Assembly: GCF_003460605.1 (NCBI RefSeq)
Contig: NZ_QTVN01000010.1
Span: 126,501-190,500, forward strand
DNA: 64,000 nt
From: Ruminococcus sp. AF31-8BH
Lineage (GTDB): Bacteria > Bacillota > Clostridia > Lachnospirales > Lachnospiraceae
Direction of reading: 5' to 3'
Made by a program: the position numbers and the translations under genes. The notes beneath the pieces are model-generated. The model ran no database searches, was not told where the DNA came from, and saw only the letters and a list, made by a program, of their open reading frames with translations. Positions 54,059 to 62,125 of the stretch are shown here, piece after piece. Every line of letters begins with the position of its first letter. Within the stretch, counting starts at the first letter, position 1.

Positions 54059-54895
54059 TTAACCTTTTACAGCTCCAGCTGTCATACCTTTTACAATATA
54101 TTTCTGCAAGCATACATACACGATCAGAAGCGGAACTACTACCAGTGTTACAACCGCTGCCATCAGACCGTAGTTGGTACCCTCTTTGGAAGAAATTTCA
54201 AGAAGAAGTCTTGTGATCGCCCACTCATCCTTGTTTCTCAGGAAGAACTGCTGGGTAAAAAGATCGTTGTAGCTCCAGAGGAAGCTGAAGATTCCAACAG
54301 CTGCAAAAGACGGTTTGGTAAGAGGCATAATCACCTTGAAGAAGATCTGGTAGGCATTGCAGCCTTCCATAAACGCCGCTTCCTCAAGATCGATAGGCAG
54401 GCTTCGTATGTATCCCGTAAGCACCACGATGGCAAATGCCATATTTCCTGCGATCTGGGGAAGGATTACGGATAACAGCGACATCCAGGTTTTGCCTGAG
54501 CCTGCGATTCCCCATCCGAACTCCATGCGGAATACCGGAATGATCGTGGAAAAAACCGGGAACATCATAGCCGCAATTACAATATTGTACAGAAGCTTGC
54601 TGCCCTTAAAGCTGTATCTTACCAGAGCGAAAGACGCCATGCCAGCCAGCAGGATCACCACTGCTGCCACACATCCTGAAATAATAATGCTGTTCTTATA
54701 CGCATTGAGAATGTTCATTTTGGAGAATGCGTCTGTGTAGTTGGCTGTTGTAAACAGCTTTCCCAATGGAAGGGAAAAAGCATCGGACATGATCATTTTC
54801 TTGTCCTTAAAGGAGTTTGAAATTACCCAGAAGATCGGATAAATGGTCGTAACCGCCCAGAAGATCAGAACGATATAAATGAGGAATGTATTCAC
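54059..54895 (-). CDS. Carbohydrate ABC transporter permease (MalG type), altered start
   Basis: Inner-membrane permease with six predicted helices and the EAA loop EEAAFMEGCNAYQIFFKVIMP, contacting an ATPase not encoded here (shared MsiK-like ATPase likely). The 278-aa frame begins at a GTG without a clear ribosome site. The natural start appears to be ATG at 54918, which has AGGA seven bases upstream. From there seven A follow, shifting into an 8-codon mini-ORF whose TGA overlaps this GTG; eight A would give an unbroken MKKNHIKSVNTF. Either reinitiation at GTG, slippage on the A-run, or a sequencing error. Works with the permease upstream. Confidence 0.82.
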   Translation of the reverse strand: MNTFLIYIVLIFWAVTTIYPIFWVISNSFKDKKMIMSDAFSLPLGKLFTTANYTDAFSKMNILNAYKNSIIISGCVAAVVILLAGMASFALVRYSFKGSKLLYNIVIAAMMFPVFSTIIPVFRMEFGWGIAGSGKTWMSLLSVILPQIAGNMAFAIVVLTGYIRSLPIDLEEAAFMEGCNAYQIFFKVIMPLTKPSFAAVGIFSFLWSYNDLFTQQFFLRNKDEWAITRLLLEISSKEGTNYGLMAAVVTLVVVPLLIVYVCLQKYIVKGMTAGAVKG

Positions 54896-54938
54896 ACTCT
54901 TAATATGATTTTTTTCATTTTTTGTTCCTGCTTCTGGA

Positions 54939-55802
54939 TCAATAGTCCCGTTCCTTGAAAATTTTGTTGACCACCTTTGAAAGGATCACGCCAAGGATTA
55001 CAATGAAAAACGCGATTGCAGAGCTGTAATCAATGTCAGGTGCCTGCATGGTCTTATAATACATATAGGTTCCTGTCAGCCAGGTTTTTCCAAGAGGTGC
55101 CCCATTTGGGAACATCACCCATGGAAGATCGAATACTTTCAATGCTCCTGTCACTGCAAGTACGGCGCAGGTACAGACCACATTGTGAAGCAGCGGCCAG
55201 GAAATATATCTTACCTTCTGCCATCTGGTTGCTCCGTCAATGGCTGCGGATTCGTACAGTTCTTCCGGAATGTTGTTCAGTCCGGTTACCAGAATGATGA
55301 AGTAGAATCCTACATACTGCCAGACAACCGGAGTCATCATAACCGTCAGCGGATACAGCTCCTTCCAGTTGGTCTTCTCTCCAACCATCTGACTGAGCAT
55401 TCCTCCGTCATACTGGAAGATCAGGTTGAACAGAACACCAAGTGCAGTTGCAGAAATGACGATTGGGAAAAAGTATACGATACGGAAAAACTTGGTTCCT
55501 CTTTTTACGTTATCTACCAGCATTGCCAGGATAACGGCCAGTCCTACCTCACCGAACAGGGTAACAAAGATCATGATCACGGTATTTTTCAGTGCCACTC
55601 TCATGTTTGGATCAGTGAGCAGTTCCGCATAGTTTTTATAAAATGGATTGTTGACCCCTTTGACTCCTCCGCCCAGATTCCGGATCTTCATAAAGCTGTT
55701 TACAATGTTCTGAAGGAACGGATAGTAGAGAAATACTGCCATGAAAAGAAACGCAGGAATCAGAAACACCCATGCAGGTTTTTTATTCTTATATACGTTC
55801 AC
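54939..55802 (-). CDS. Carbohydrate ABC transporter permease (MalF type)
   Basis: 287-aa membrane protein with six helices and EAA loop EELYESAAIDGATRWQKVRYISWP. It belongs to the sugar ABC permease group that pairs with MalG-type proteins and family 1 solute-binding proteins. Start is GTG after AAAGGGGTG. It follows the binding-protein chimera after a terminator-like hairpin, the common arrangement that makes more binding protein than permease. No ATPase gene is present in the locus. Confidence 0.9.
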   Translation of the reverse strand: MNVYKNKKPAWVFLIPAFLFMAVFLYYPFLQNIVNSFMKIRNLGGGVKGVNNPFYKNYAELLTDPNMRVALKNTVIMIFVTLFGEVGLAVILAMLVDNVKRGTKFFRIVYFFPIVISATALGVLFNLIFQYDGGMLSQMVGEKTNWKELYPLTVMMTPVVWQYVGFYFIILVTGLNNIPEELYESAAIDGATRWQKVRYISWPLLHNVVCTCAVLAVTGALKVFDLPWVMFPNGAPLGKTWLTGTYMYYKTMQAPDIDYSSAIAFFIVILGVILSKVVNKIFKERDY

Positions 55803-55822
55803 AGTAACACCCCTTTCTTATA

Positions 55823-55850
55823 AAAGAGCCGGAGAAGCGTCTCCTCCGGC
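55823..55850 (-). terminator. Attenuating hairpin between binding-protein chimera and permease
   Basis: GCCGGAG/CTCCGGC stem with minus-strand exit TCTTTTAT. Confidence 0.7.
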
Positions 55851-55879
55851 CCGTTTGCTGCTTTCATTTTTCAGGGTGC

Positions 55880-57535
55880 TTATTCTGCATTTTCCTCAAT
55901 GATATCAAGCATTTCCTGCAGAGCGTCTGTGATCTCAGTCTGTCCTTCTACGATCTGAGGCATGTTGTCGAAGATCGGAGCTCTCTCATCCTGTGTAACA
56001 AGATCCTGTACAGCGCCTGTGATACCAGTGGTGTCCTTCGGCATTGCAAGGGCATCTTTTTCCAGGTTGGTAAGGCTGCTCTCGTCAATCTCTGCACCGT
56101 TTTTCAGAGCGGTGGTAGCGGTTCCTGCAAAAGCAGATACGGTTTCATCGCTGATGAATTTCTCTACAAGAGATACAGCTGCGTCACGTTTTGCTTCGTC
56201 TTCCCAGCATTTTGTGGAAATATACCATCCGGAGGAAAGACCGCCGATAATGTCTGTGCTCTTTCTGTCACCGTTTCCAGGTACATAAGTTACGGTAAAG
56301 TTGTCAATGTCATCGGTTCCTTCTTTGATACCGCCCATTTTCCAGGAGCCGTCAAGATAGAATGCAGATTTACCTTCCAGGAAGCTCTGGAATACCTCGT
56401 CACCGGTTGCAGTGTTGGTGTTCTCGGATAAGAATCCTTTCTCATAGAGGTCCTTGATATCTGCAAGACCAGCCTGCCAAGCCTCTCCGGCTGCATCGTC
56501 AACAGCTTCCGGAACTGTGGTGTGTGTCTTTGCGCTGTCGTGATTGTAAATTGCAAACTCGAACCAGTAGTGCGGCTCTTTTGCAAGGGAAGTAGCGATT
56601 GGGGTATAGCCTGCGTTCTTGATCACCTGGCAGGTCTCAAGGAACTGATCCCATGTGGTGTCTGCGGTAGGAATCTCAGCACCGGCAGCTTCCATAACTG
56701 CTTTGTTTACGTAAAGGCCTTCCCAGTAGCCATAGAATGGAACTGCGTACTGTACGCCGTCTGCCGGGGATGCCGGAATCATGTCATCTTTCATATTGGA
56801 AGCATATTCCGGATACTCAGCGCGGATGTCCTCGATGGAAACAACCTTGCCAGCTTCTACAAACGGATTGCCGGATATGTTCAGCTGCACATGGAAATCC
56901 TCCCATGCAGTTTTCACAGGCTCAAAACAGTAGTTAACATTCACCCGGCTCACCAAAATTCCCCATGCGGTAAAGCTGCGGTCCATCATGTTGCGGACAA
57001 TGTAAAAGCCGTTGTCTGTTTTCAGAAATCCCACAGCCGTATCCAGGCTTTTGGCCAGCTCTAATACCTGATCCCGGTCCTGGCTGAAAAAGTGCTGGAT
57101 CATGCCATAACTTCCCCCGGTACCAAAGTTATAGCTTGTATAATGTTTATTCAGCGGATCTTCTTTTAGCATCAATACGGTAAAAATATTATTTTTCTTG
57201 TGTGAGTACTGCGCATTCAGATAATTCTGTACTCCATTGGAAAAAATACGCTCTCCGCTGGAGCCTTGCCTTCTATATTGCCTGTACTGTTCAAACAGGG
57301 TACCGTCATAGGTAGCCTGGCGGGAGTCTGCGATGGCCCCGTTCAGGCGCTCTGCGCAGGTCCGGGTATTCAGCCCGGCCTGTGCAGCAAGACGTTCCAT
57401 CTGGTTCTCCCGCTGAGTGATCAGCATGTAGGACCCGACCAGTCCAATGATCACCAGGAACGGAAGTACCCAGCACAGCAGCATAATTTTTGCAAATTTC
57501 CATTTCAGAGAGCGTATTTTTTTATCTTTATTCAT
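55880..57535 (-). CDS. Chimera: sensor histidine kinase N-terminus fused to solute-binding protein C-terminus
   Basis: 551 aa. Residues 1-222 match the start of a YesM-type sensor kinase: basic cytoplasmic tip, membrane helix (about 15-40, IMLLCWVLPFLVIIGLVG) and extracellular sensor segment (RQATYDGTLFEQYRQYRR, YFEPV-like end). From about residue 223 (NPFVEAGK, codon at 56869) the protein becomes a family 1 sugar-binding protein: VQYAVPFYGYWEGLYVNKAVMEAAG, TWDQFLETCQVIKNAGYTPIA, EGKSAFYLDGSWKMGGI. Missing are the kinase second helix, HAMP, histidine and ATPase domains, and the binding protein signal, lipobox and first part of lobe 1. The start overlaps the upstream stop as TAATG. Best explained by an in-frame deletion joining two genes. 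Confidence 0.8.
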   Translation of the reverse strand: MNKDKKIRSLKWKFAKIMLLCWVLPFLVIIGLVGSYMLITQRENQMERLAAQAGLNTRTCAERLNGAIADSRQATYDGTLFEQYRQYRRQGSSGERIFSNGVQNYLNAQYSHKKNNIFTVLMLKEDPLNKHYTSYNFGTGGSYGMIQHFFSQDRDQVLELAKSLDTAVGFLKTDNGFYIVRNMMDRSFTAWGILVSRVNVNYCFEPVKTAWEDFHVQLNISGNPFVEAGKVVSIEDIRAEYPEYASNMKDDMIPASPADGVQYAVPFYGYWEGLYVNKAVMEAAGAEIPTADTTWDQFLETCQVIKNAGYTPIATSLAKEPHYWFEFAIYNHDSAKTHTTVPEAVDDAAGEAWQAGLADIKDLYEKGFLSENTNTATGDEVFQSFLEGKSAFYLDGSWKMGGIKEGTDDIDNFTVTYVPGNGDRKSTDIIGGLSSGWYISTKCWEDEAKRDAAVSLVEKFISDETVSAFAGTATTALKNGAEIDESSLTNLEKDALAMPKDTTGITGAVQDLVTQDERAPIFDNMPQIVEGQTEITDALQEMLDIIEENAE

Positions 57536-58965
57536 TATTTTAATTCCAGAAACTCCTCAAAGATGTCCACCAGTTCCATGGCAGCCAGCTTACTTTCCAT
57601 CTCACAGAATATGCGCAGTAAAGGTTCTGTTCCGGAAAAACGTGCTATGATCCATCCTCCATTCTGGAAATATACCTTGCAGCCATCCAGATAGGATACC
57701 TTGCTGATGGCATAAGGCAGCTTCGGCAAAAGTTTGTCGATCATCAGAGTCTTGTGGATCTGTTCCTTTCGAAGCGGGGTAAAGCGGTAATCCCGCTCCA
57801 CCATATGGATTTCCCCATATTCCTGCTCAATTTCCTTTGCAATCTCAGAAAGCTTTTTGCCTGTGACCGCGATCATCTCCACCAGCAGGGAAGCTGCATA
57901 GATGCCGTCCTTGCCGTTAATATGTCCTCTCACAGTAAGACCGCCAGAGGATTCTCCTCCGATCACAGCGTCTGTCTCCTGCATTTTTGCGGAAATGTAC
58001 TTAAAGCCTACAGGAACTTCGCAGCATTCCTGTCCAAAGCTTTCGGCCACACGGTCAAGCATATGGGTAGTTGCCACATTACGGACCACCGGACCTGACC
58101 ATCCCTTATATTTTACCAGATAATAGTACAAAAGTACAAGGATATCGTTGGGGTGAAGGAATCTTCCTGTGTCATCAATGACGCCGATCCGGTCTGCATC
58201 TCCGTCTGTGGCAATTCCGATATCGCAGTAGCGGTCCAGCACATAATTCTGCAGCGGACGAAGGGTGGTGGCATTGGGTGCCGGAAGCTTTCCGCCAAAC
58301 AGGGTGTCATGGCGTTCGTGGATGGTCTCCACCTCGCATCTTGCAATGGACAGAATCGTCTTCAAAGAAGTCTGACTGACGCCGTAAAGGGGATCTAATG
58401 CCACCCGAAGGCCTCTGTCCCGGATGGCCTGCATATTGATCCTGGAAATAATGCTGTCAATGTACTCGTTCAGGGGATTAAATTCCACAACCAACCCGGC
58501 ATTTTTCGCTTCCTCGTAATCCATGCGGGGAACTGCTTTGCCAGCCTCTATGTCTGCTTCCACGTTCCGGATGTAGTTTTCGATTTCCTGGGTCTGCTCC
58601 TGATCTGCGTCCCTGCCCCCTCTTGTGAACACCTTGATTCCATTGTAAATAGCAGGGTTGTGGCTTGCAGTCACCATCATTCCGTAAGGCAGGTCATGTG
58701 CCATCACGTAGTACATGATCAGCGGCGTTGGTGAGGATTTGTTTACAAACCAGCTGCGGATGCCGTTTGCCGCCAGCGTCTCGCAGGCCCACTTAACCGA
58801 TTCCTTGGAAAGGAAGCGGCGGTCATAGCCAATGCAAAGTCCCTGGTCTGCCACTCCCTCATCCTGCATTTTCCTGGAAAGCGCTTCTGCCAGGATCTGG
58901 ATATTCGCTCTCGTAAACTCATCTCCGATAACGGCTCGCCAGCCGCCTGTACCGAACTTTATCAT
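57535..58965 (-). CDS. Phosphoglucomutase/phosphomannomutase family protein
   Basis: Alpha-D-phosphohexomutase, predicted to convert the sugar 1-phosphate released by the GH94 phosphorylase upstream to the 6-phosphate. All four domain signatures are present in the 476 aa: KFGTGGWRAVIGDEFT, the active-site serine loop MMVTASHNPAIYNGIK, metal loop GIATDGDADRIGV, sugar-binding GGESSGGL and phosphate-binding RFSGTEPLLRI. Length normal, no lesion seen. The start overlaps the GH94 stop by ATGA, and the stop overlaps the chimera start by TAATG. Confidence 0.93.
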   Translation of the reverse strand: MIKFGTGGWRAVIGDEFTRANIQILAEALSRKMQDEGVADQGLCIGYDRRFLSKESVKWACETLAANGIRSWFVNKSSPTPLIMYYVMAHDLPYGMMVTASHNPAIYNGIKVFTRGGRDADQEQTQEIENYIRNVEADIEAGKAVPRMDYEEAKNAGLVVEFNPLNEYIDSIISRINMQAIRDRGLRVALDPLYGVSQTSLKTILSIARCEVETIHERHDTLFGGKLPAPNATTLRPLQNYVLDRYCDIGIATDGDADRIGVIDDTGRFLHPNDILVLLYYYLVKYKGWSGPVVRNVATTHMLDRVAESFGQECCEVPVGFKYISAKMQETDAVIGGESSGGLTVRGHINGKDGIYAASLLVEMIAVTGKKLSEIAKEIEQEYGEIHMVERDYRFTPLRKEQIHKTLMIDKLLPKLPYAISKVSYLDGCKVYFQNGGWIIARFSGTEPLLRIFCEMESKLAAMELVDIFEEFLELK

Positions 58966-60911
58966 TTTGCTTCCTCCTTCTCATCTTGGGTGCTTCCCAT
59001 TACGATCCGCACCTTGTGTGTGCTTCCGGCTTCCTGTACCGGTATTTTTTCCGTCAGGGCTCCATCCAGGAAAATCTGGCACACGCCCTTGGATACATGC
59101 TCCGGATTTTCTACCGTAATGTCATACTGTGCACCCCGCCACTGTCTGGTCAGGGTAAAGCCATCCCAGCCCTTTGGAATGCAGGGATCGATTTCAAGAG
59201 CATCCATGCCGGGGCGGATTCCAAGCATGTAATGCGTTGCGGAATAGTAAGCCCAGCCGCCGGTTCCAGTCATAAAGGGATGTCTGGCCCTTCCAAAAGC
59301 GGTGTGATCTTTTCCCACAACAAACTGGCAGTAGGAATAAGGCTCCGCCTCACGGATCTCGATCTTATCATTCTGATAGTACGGACAAAGAGCGTGGTAA
59401 AATTCCATGGCACTCTCTCCGCCGCCTAAGTTCAGACAGTCGTTCCAGTCTGCACGAAGGCCTTTGCAGATGCCGTCCTCTCCCACCTGCCTGCAGGAGA
59501 AATCCAGGATTCGTTTCATATGTTCATAAACGCTTCCTTCACCGCCGTCTGCATAGGTATAGATCTCATCCAGGAAAGAAAACTCTCCCGTTTCTTTTAT
59601 GTATTCATTGATGGAAGCCACCAGCCACAGGGCATCGTCCGAGCAGGTGTCCTCAATTCCGTGAATCATATCGTCAAGCTTAGGAGTTGGCACAACGGTA
59701 GGTGATTTAAAAGGCTTTTTGCCTTTTTCTTCCGGGTCGAACCACTCCGGCTGGAACAGATGAAGTCCGTAGCCTTCCTTTACCAGGCCGCGAAGAAGCT
59801 CCACAATTCTCTGGCGGCATTTCTCCGGGTTGGAATGAGGAACGGTCATGGAATCCTGTGAGGTGTCACGATAGCCAAGTCCGGTACGTCCGCCTACCTC
59901 AATAAAGGATGCAAATCTGGAGAACATAATATTGACCTCTGCCTGGTACAGGGTCCAGGTGTTGATCAGGGTGTTCATACCCTCATCCGGGGTATGGATC
60001 TGCAGGCGGTTGATCTTCTTGTCCCAGCATACCTTCAGCTGCTCATAGACATGGTCTGCCGCCGGACCGTTTGCATATTTGGCACGGATTTTCTTTCCAT
60101 TTTCCCTGGTACCCTCTCCCAGAAGGAAAATCACACGCACTTCTTCTCCTGGCTTCAGAACCAGCTGTTTGTGCAGAGCGCCGCAATGGTTGTTTCCAAG
60201 CTCGCTGCTGCCGCTTAAATGGCCGTTCTCAACTCCAATGGGATTGTCCTCCGTGCGGTAACTGCCAATAAATTTATCTCTCAGACAGTCGTAGCTGTCC
60301 GGTGTAAAATCCGCTGTGAAAAACTGATATCCGAACTCCTCGTAGAACAGGTCGCACTCAATGATTCCGTCCTCATAAGAAGAACCGGACGCATACATAC
60401 TCATCTGGAAATTCTGGTTATCCATGGCAATCTGATGGAAGGAAAATTCCAGATAGGAAAAAACGCTGAGCTTACGGGTGCGGTCGCTGTTGTTTTTGAT
60501 CCGCACATCCCAGATTTCCACCGGGTCGTCCATGGCTACAGACATTTTCTGGGAGGCAAAGATGTCGCTATAATCGCATTCATAGACGGAATAGGACATG
60601 CCGTGGCGGCAGGTATACTTCGCCTGATCAAGGGGCTTGCCAACCGGCTGCCAGGAGACGCTCCAGTAATCCCCGCTCTCGTCATCTCTCAAATATACAT
60701 AGTGTCCAGGCCGGTCCATGGGAACTCCGTTTGGACGGAACCTGGTGATCCTGTGGTACTCCGGTGATTTGTAGAAAATATACCCTCCTGCTGTGTGGTT
60801 CAATACTGCACACATATCCTTCACGCCAATGTAGTTGGTCCATGAGGTGGGAAGGTCTACACGGTCAATCACATATTCCCTGTTTTCATTATCAAAATGT
60901 CCATACTGCAT
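58962..60911 (-). CDS. GH94 family disaccharide phosphorylase, internally deleted
   Basis: Related to cellobiose/laminaribiose-type phosphorylases that split beta-glucosides with phosphate into glucose 1-phosphate and a sugar. N-terminal domain complete (MQYGHFDNENREYVI, NHTAGGYIFYKSPE, RPGHYVYLRDDESGDYW). The catalytic acid region LRADWNDCLN and the phosphate loop MTGTGGWAYY are present. At residue 502, GGGESAM runs directly into EFYHALCPY; in family members roughly 130 residues lie between these blocks, including the KENG and HANPW motifs. The 649-aa length, against about 780-810, agrees. The deletion is in frame, but activity is doubtful. Start by AGGAGG, seven bases before ATG. First gene of the operon. 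Confidence 0.82.
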   Translation of the reverse strand: MQYGHFDNENREYVIDRVDLPTSWTNYIGVKDMCAVLNHTAGGYIFYKSPEYHRITRFRPNGVPMDRPGHYVYLRDDESGDYWSVSWQPVGKPLDQAKYTCRHGMSYSVYECDYSDIFASQKMSVAMDDPVEIWDVRIKNNSDRTRKLSVFSYLEFSFHQIAMDNQNFQMSMYASGSSYEDGIIECDLFYEEFGYQFFTADFTPDSYDCLRDKFIGSYRTEDNPIGVENGHLSGSSELGNNHCGALHKQLVLKPGEEVRVIFLLGEGTRENGKKIRAKYANGPAADHVYEQLKVCWDKKINRLQIHTPDEGMNTLINTWTLYQAEVNIMFSRFASFIEVGGRTGLGYRDTSQDSMTVPHSNPEKCRQRIVELLRGLVKEGYGLHLFQPEWFDPEEKGKKPFKSPTVVPTPKLDDMIHGIEDTCSDDALWLVASINEYIKETGEFSFLDEIYTYADGGEGSVYEHMKRILDFSCRQVGEDGICKGLRADWNDCLNLGGGESAMEFYHALCPYYQNDKIEIREAEPYSYCQFVVGKDHTAFGRARHPFMTGTGGWAYYSATHYMLGIRPGMDALEIDPCIPKGWDGFTLTRQWRGAQYDITVENPEHVSKGVCQIFLDGALTEKIPVQEAGSTHKVRIVMGSTQDEKEEAK

Positions 60912-61042
60912 AAGAAATCCTCCTGTTATCCCCAATCTTTATTCTCATTATAGGATTTTTTGCCGGACTTCGGAATGTTTGCTTATGGGAAAAATTGTCT
61001 ATACTTGTGCAAGAAAAACAGCTCTTTGAAAACCAGGAAAAT

Positions 61043-61083
61043 AAAAAGGAACCAGAAGCAGAATTTCTTCTGCTATGGTTCCT
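61043..61083 (-). terminator. Terminator of the rnr-smpB-thioesterase operon
   Basis: GGAACCA..AGCAGAA/TTCTGCT..TGGTTCC hairpin, minus-strand exit TTTTTATTTT. Confidence 0.88.
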
Positions 61084-61099
61084 TTCCGGAATTTGATCA

Positions 61100-61588
61100 T
61101 CAGAATCCGGCGTCTCTTCTTTCTTTGCGCATTTCCCTGCGAAGAAGTGCTGCCTCGTGGCGGCCTTTCTCGGCCTCTGTGCGGATGAGAAGTCCCGGGA
61201 TGGGCGTGGGCCGTTCCTTCTCGTTTACTGCCACCATCACGGAAAATGCACGGTTCACCATGTAGCGCATTCCATCTGAACGCTCCACGTAAGAATCGAT
61301 TTCCACCTCCATGGAAGTGTTGCCCACATAAGTCACATAGCCGATCATCACAAGGATCTCGCCCTCATAGACAGGCTCCTTGAACTGCAGATTATCCACA
61401 GCTGCAGTGGTCACACGGTAAGTGCCGCAGTGGCGCATGGCAACCACGCCGGATACCTCATCCACCCACTGCATCAGCATTCCGCCGAACAGCCTTCCTC
61501 CTGCATTCAGATGCTGGTGCATGATCAGATGCACCTGCTCCGTACGGGAATCATCCACCGTTTTCATCACACGTTTTTTCTCTTCCAT
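61100..61588 (-). CDS. Hotdog-fold acyl-CoA thioesterase
   Basis: Predicted acyl-CoA hydrolase of the YkhA/YciA group. The 162-aa product has the hotdog signature: HLNAGGRLFGGMLMQWVDEVSGVVAM with the catalytic Asp, TTAAVDNLQFKEPVYEGEIL and EIDSYVER. The C-terminal 25 residues are charged (EAALLRREMRKERR). GAGGTCAGGT precedes the ATG, 12 bp after the smpB stop. Physiological substrate unknown; membrane fatty-acid turnover is a reasonable guess. Confidence 0.9.
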   Translation of the reverse strand: MEEKKRVMKTVDDSRTEQVHLIMHQHLNAGGRLFGGMLMQWVDEVSGVVAMRHCGTYRVTTAAVDNLQFKEPVYEGEILVMIGYVTYVGNTSMEVEIDSYVERSDGMRYMVNRAFSVMVAVNEKERPTPIPGLLIRTEAEKGRHEAALLRREMRKERRDAGF

Positions 61589-61600
61589 ACCTGACCTCTT

Positions 61601-62071
61601 CTAATAAAGATTTTTCACTTTAAAATCACGCTCAGCTTCTCTTCTCTGATCCTTCTTGGCGATGTCCTGGCGTTTGTCATAAAGCTTCTTACCTCTTGCC
61701 ATACCGATTTCAACCTTTACTAGGCTGTCCTTGAAATAGACCTTGATCGGCACAAGGGTCAGTCCTTTTTCCTTCAGCTTTGCTTCCATTTTGTTAATTT
61801 CGCTGCGATGAAGCAGAAGCTTGCGAATGCGCAGGGGATCCTTGTTGAAAATATTTCCTTTTTCATATGGACTGATATTCATTCCGTAAATATAAACCTC
61901 TCCATTCTGGATTCGCACAAAGGATTCCTTTACGCTGCATTTTCCCATGCGAAGGGATTTTACTTCCGTTCCTGCAAGGGCGATTCCAGCCTCATAAGTA
62001 TCCTCGATAAAATAATCGTGAAAGGCCTTTTTATTATTTGCAATCAGTTTGATTCCTGGTTTCTTTGCCAT
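61601..62071 (-). CDS. smpB: SsrA-binding protein SmpB
   Basis: Binds tmRNA and directs trans-translation on stalled ribosomes. The 156-aa product has [34 protein letters not shown], family signature NISPYEKGN and the basic C-terminal tail ([22 protein letters not shown]). Start at MAKKPGIK, set by GGGAGG; the longer frame is not supported. It follows rnr, the usual rnr-smpB pairing. The tmRNA gene (ssrA), often adjacent, is not seen in this window. Confidence 0.96.
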   Translation of the reverse strand: MAKKPGIKLIANNKKAFHDYFIEDTYEAGIALAGTEVKSLRMGKCSVKESFVRIQNGEVYIYGMNISPYEKGNIFNKDPLRIRKLLLHRSEINKMEAKLKEKGLTLVPIKVYFKDSLVKVEIGMARGKKLYDKRQDIAKKDQRREAERDFKVKNLY

Positions 62072-62092
62072 AAGTTCCTCCCTGTATGGATT

Positions 62093-62108
62093 GTCACCTG
62101 TAGGTGAC
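62093..62108. repeat. 16-bp palindrome between rnr and smpB
   Basis: GTCACCTGTAGGTGAC, perfect dyad, 17 bp past the rnr stop and just before the smpB ribosome site. Too short of a T-run to terminate; could be an operator or mRNA hairpin. Confidence 0.4.
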
Positions 62109-62125
62109 ACTAATCATAATACTAT

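Noticed and set aside
55823..55850. Hairpin as end of a separate operon
   Set aside because: Weak T-run and position between binding-protein and permease genes fit attenuation inside one operon.
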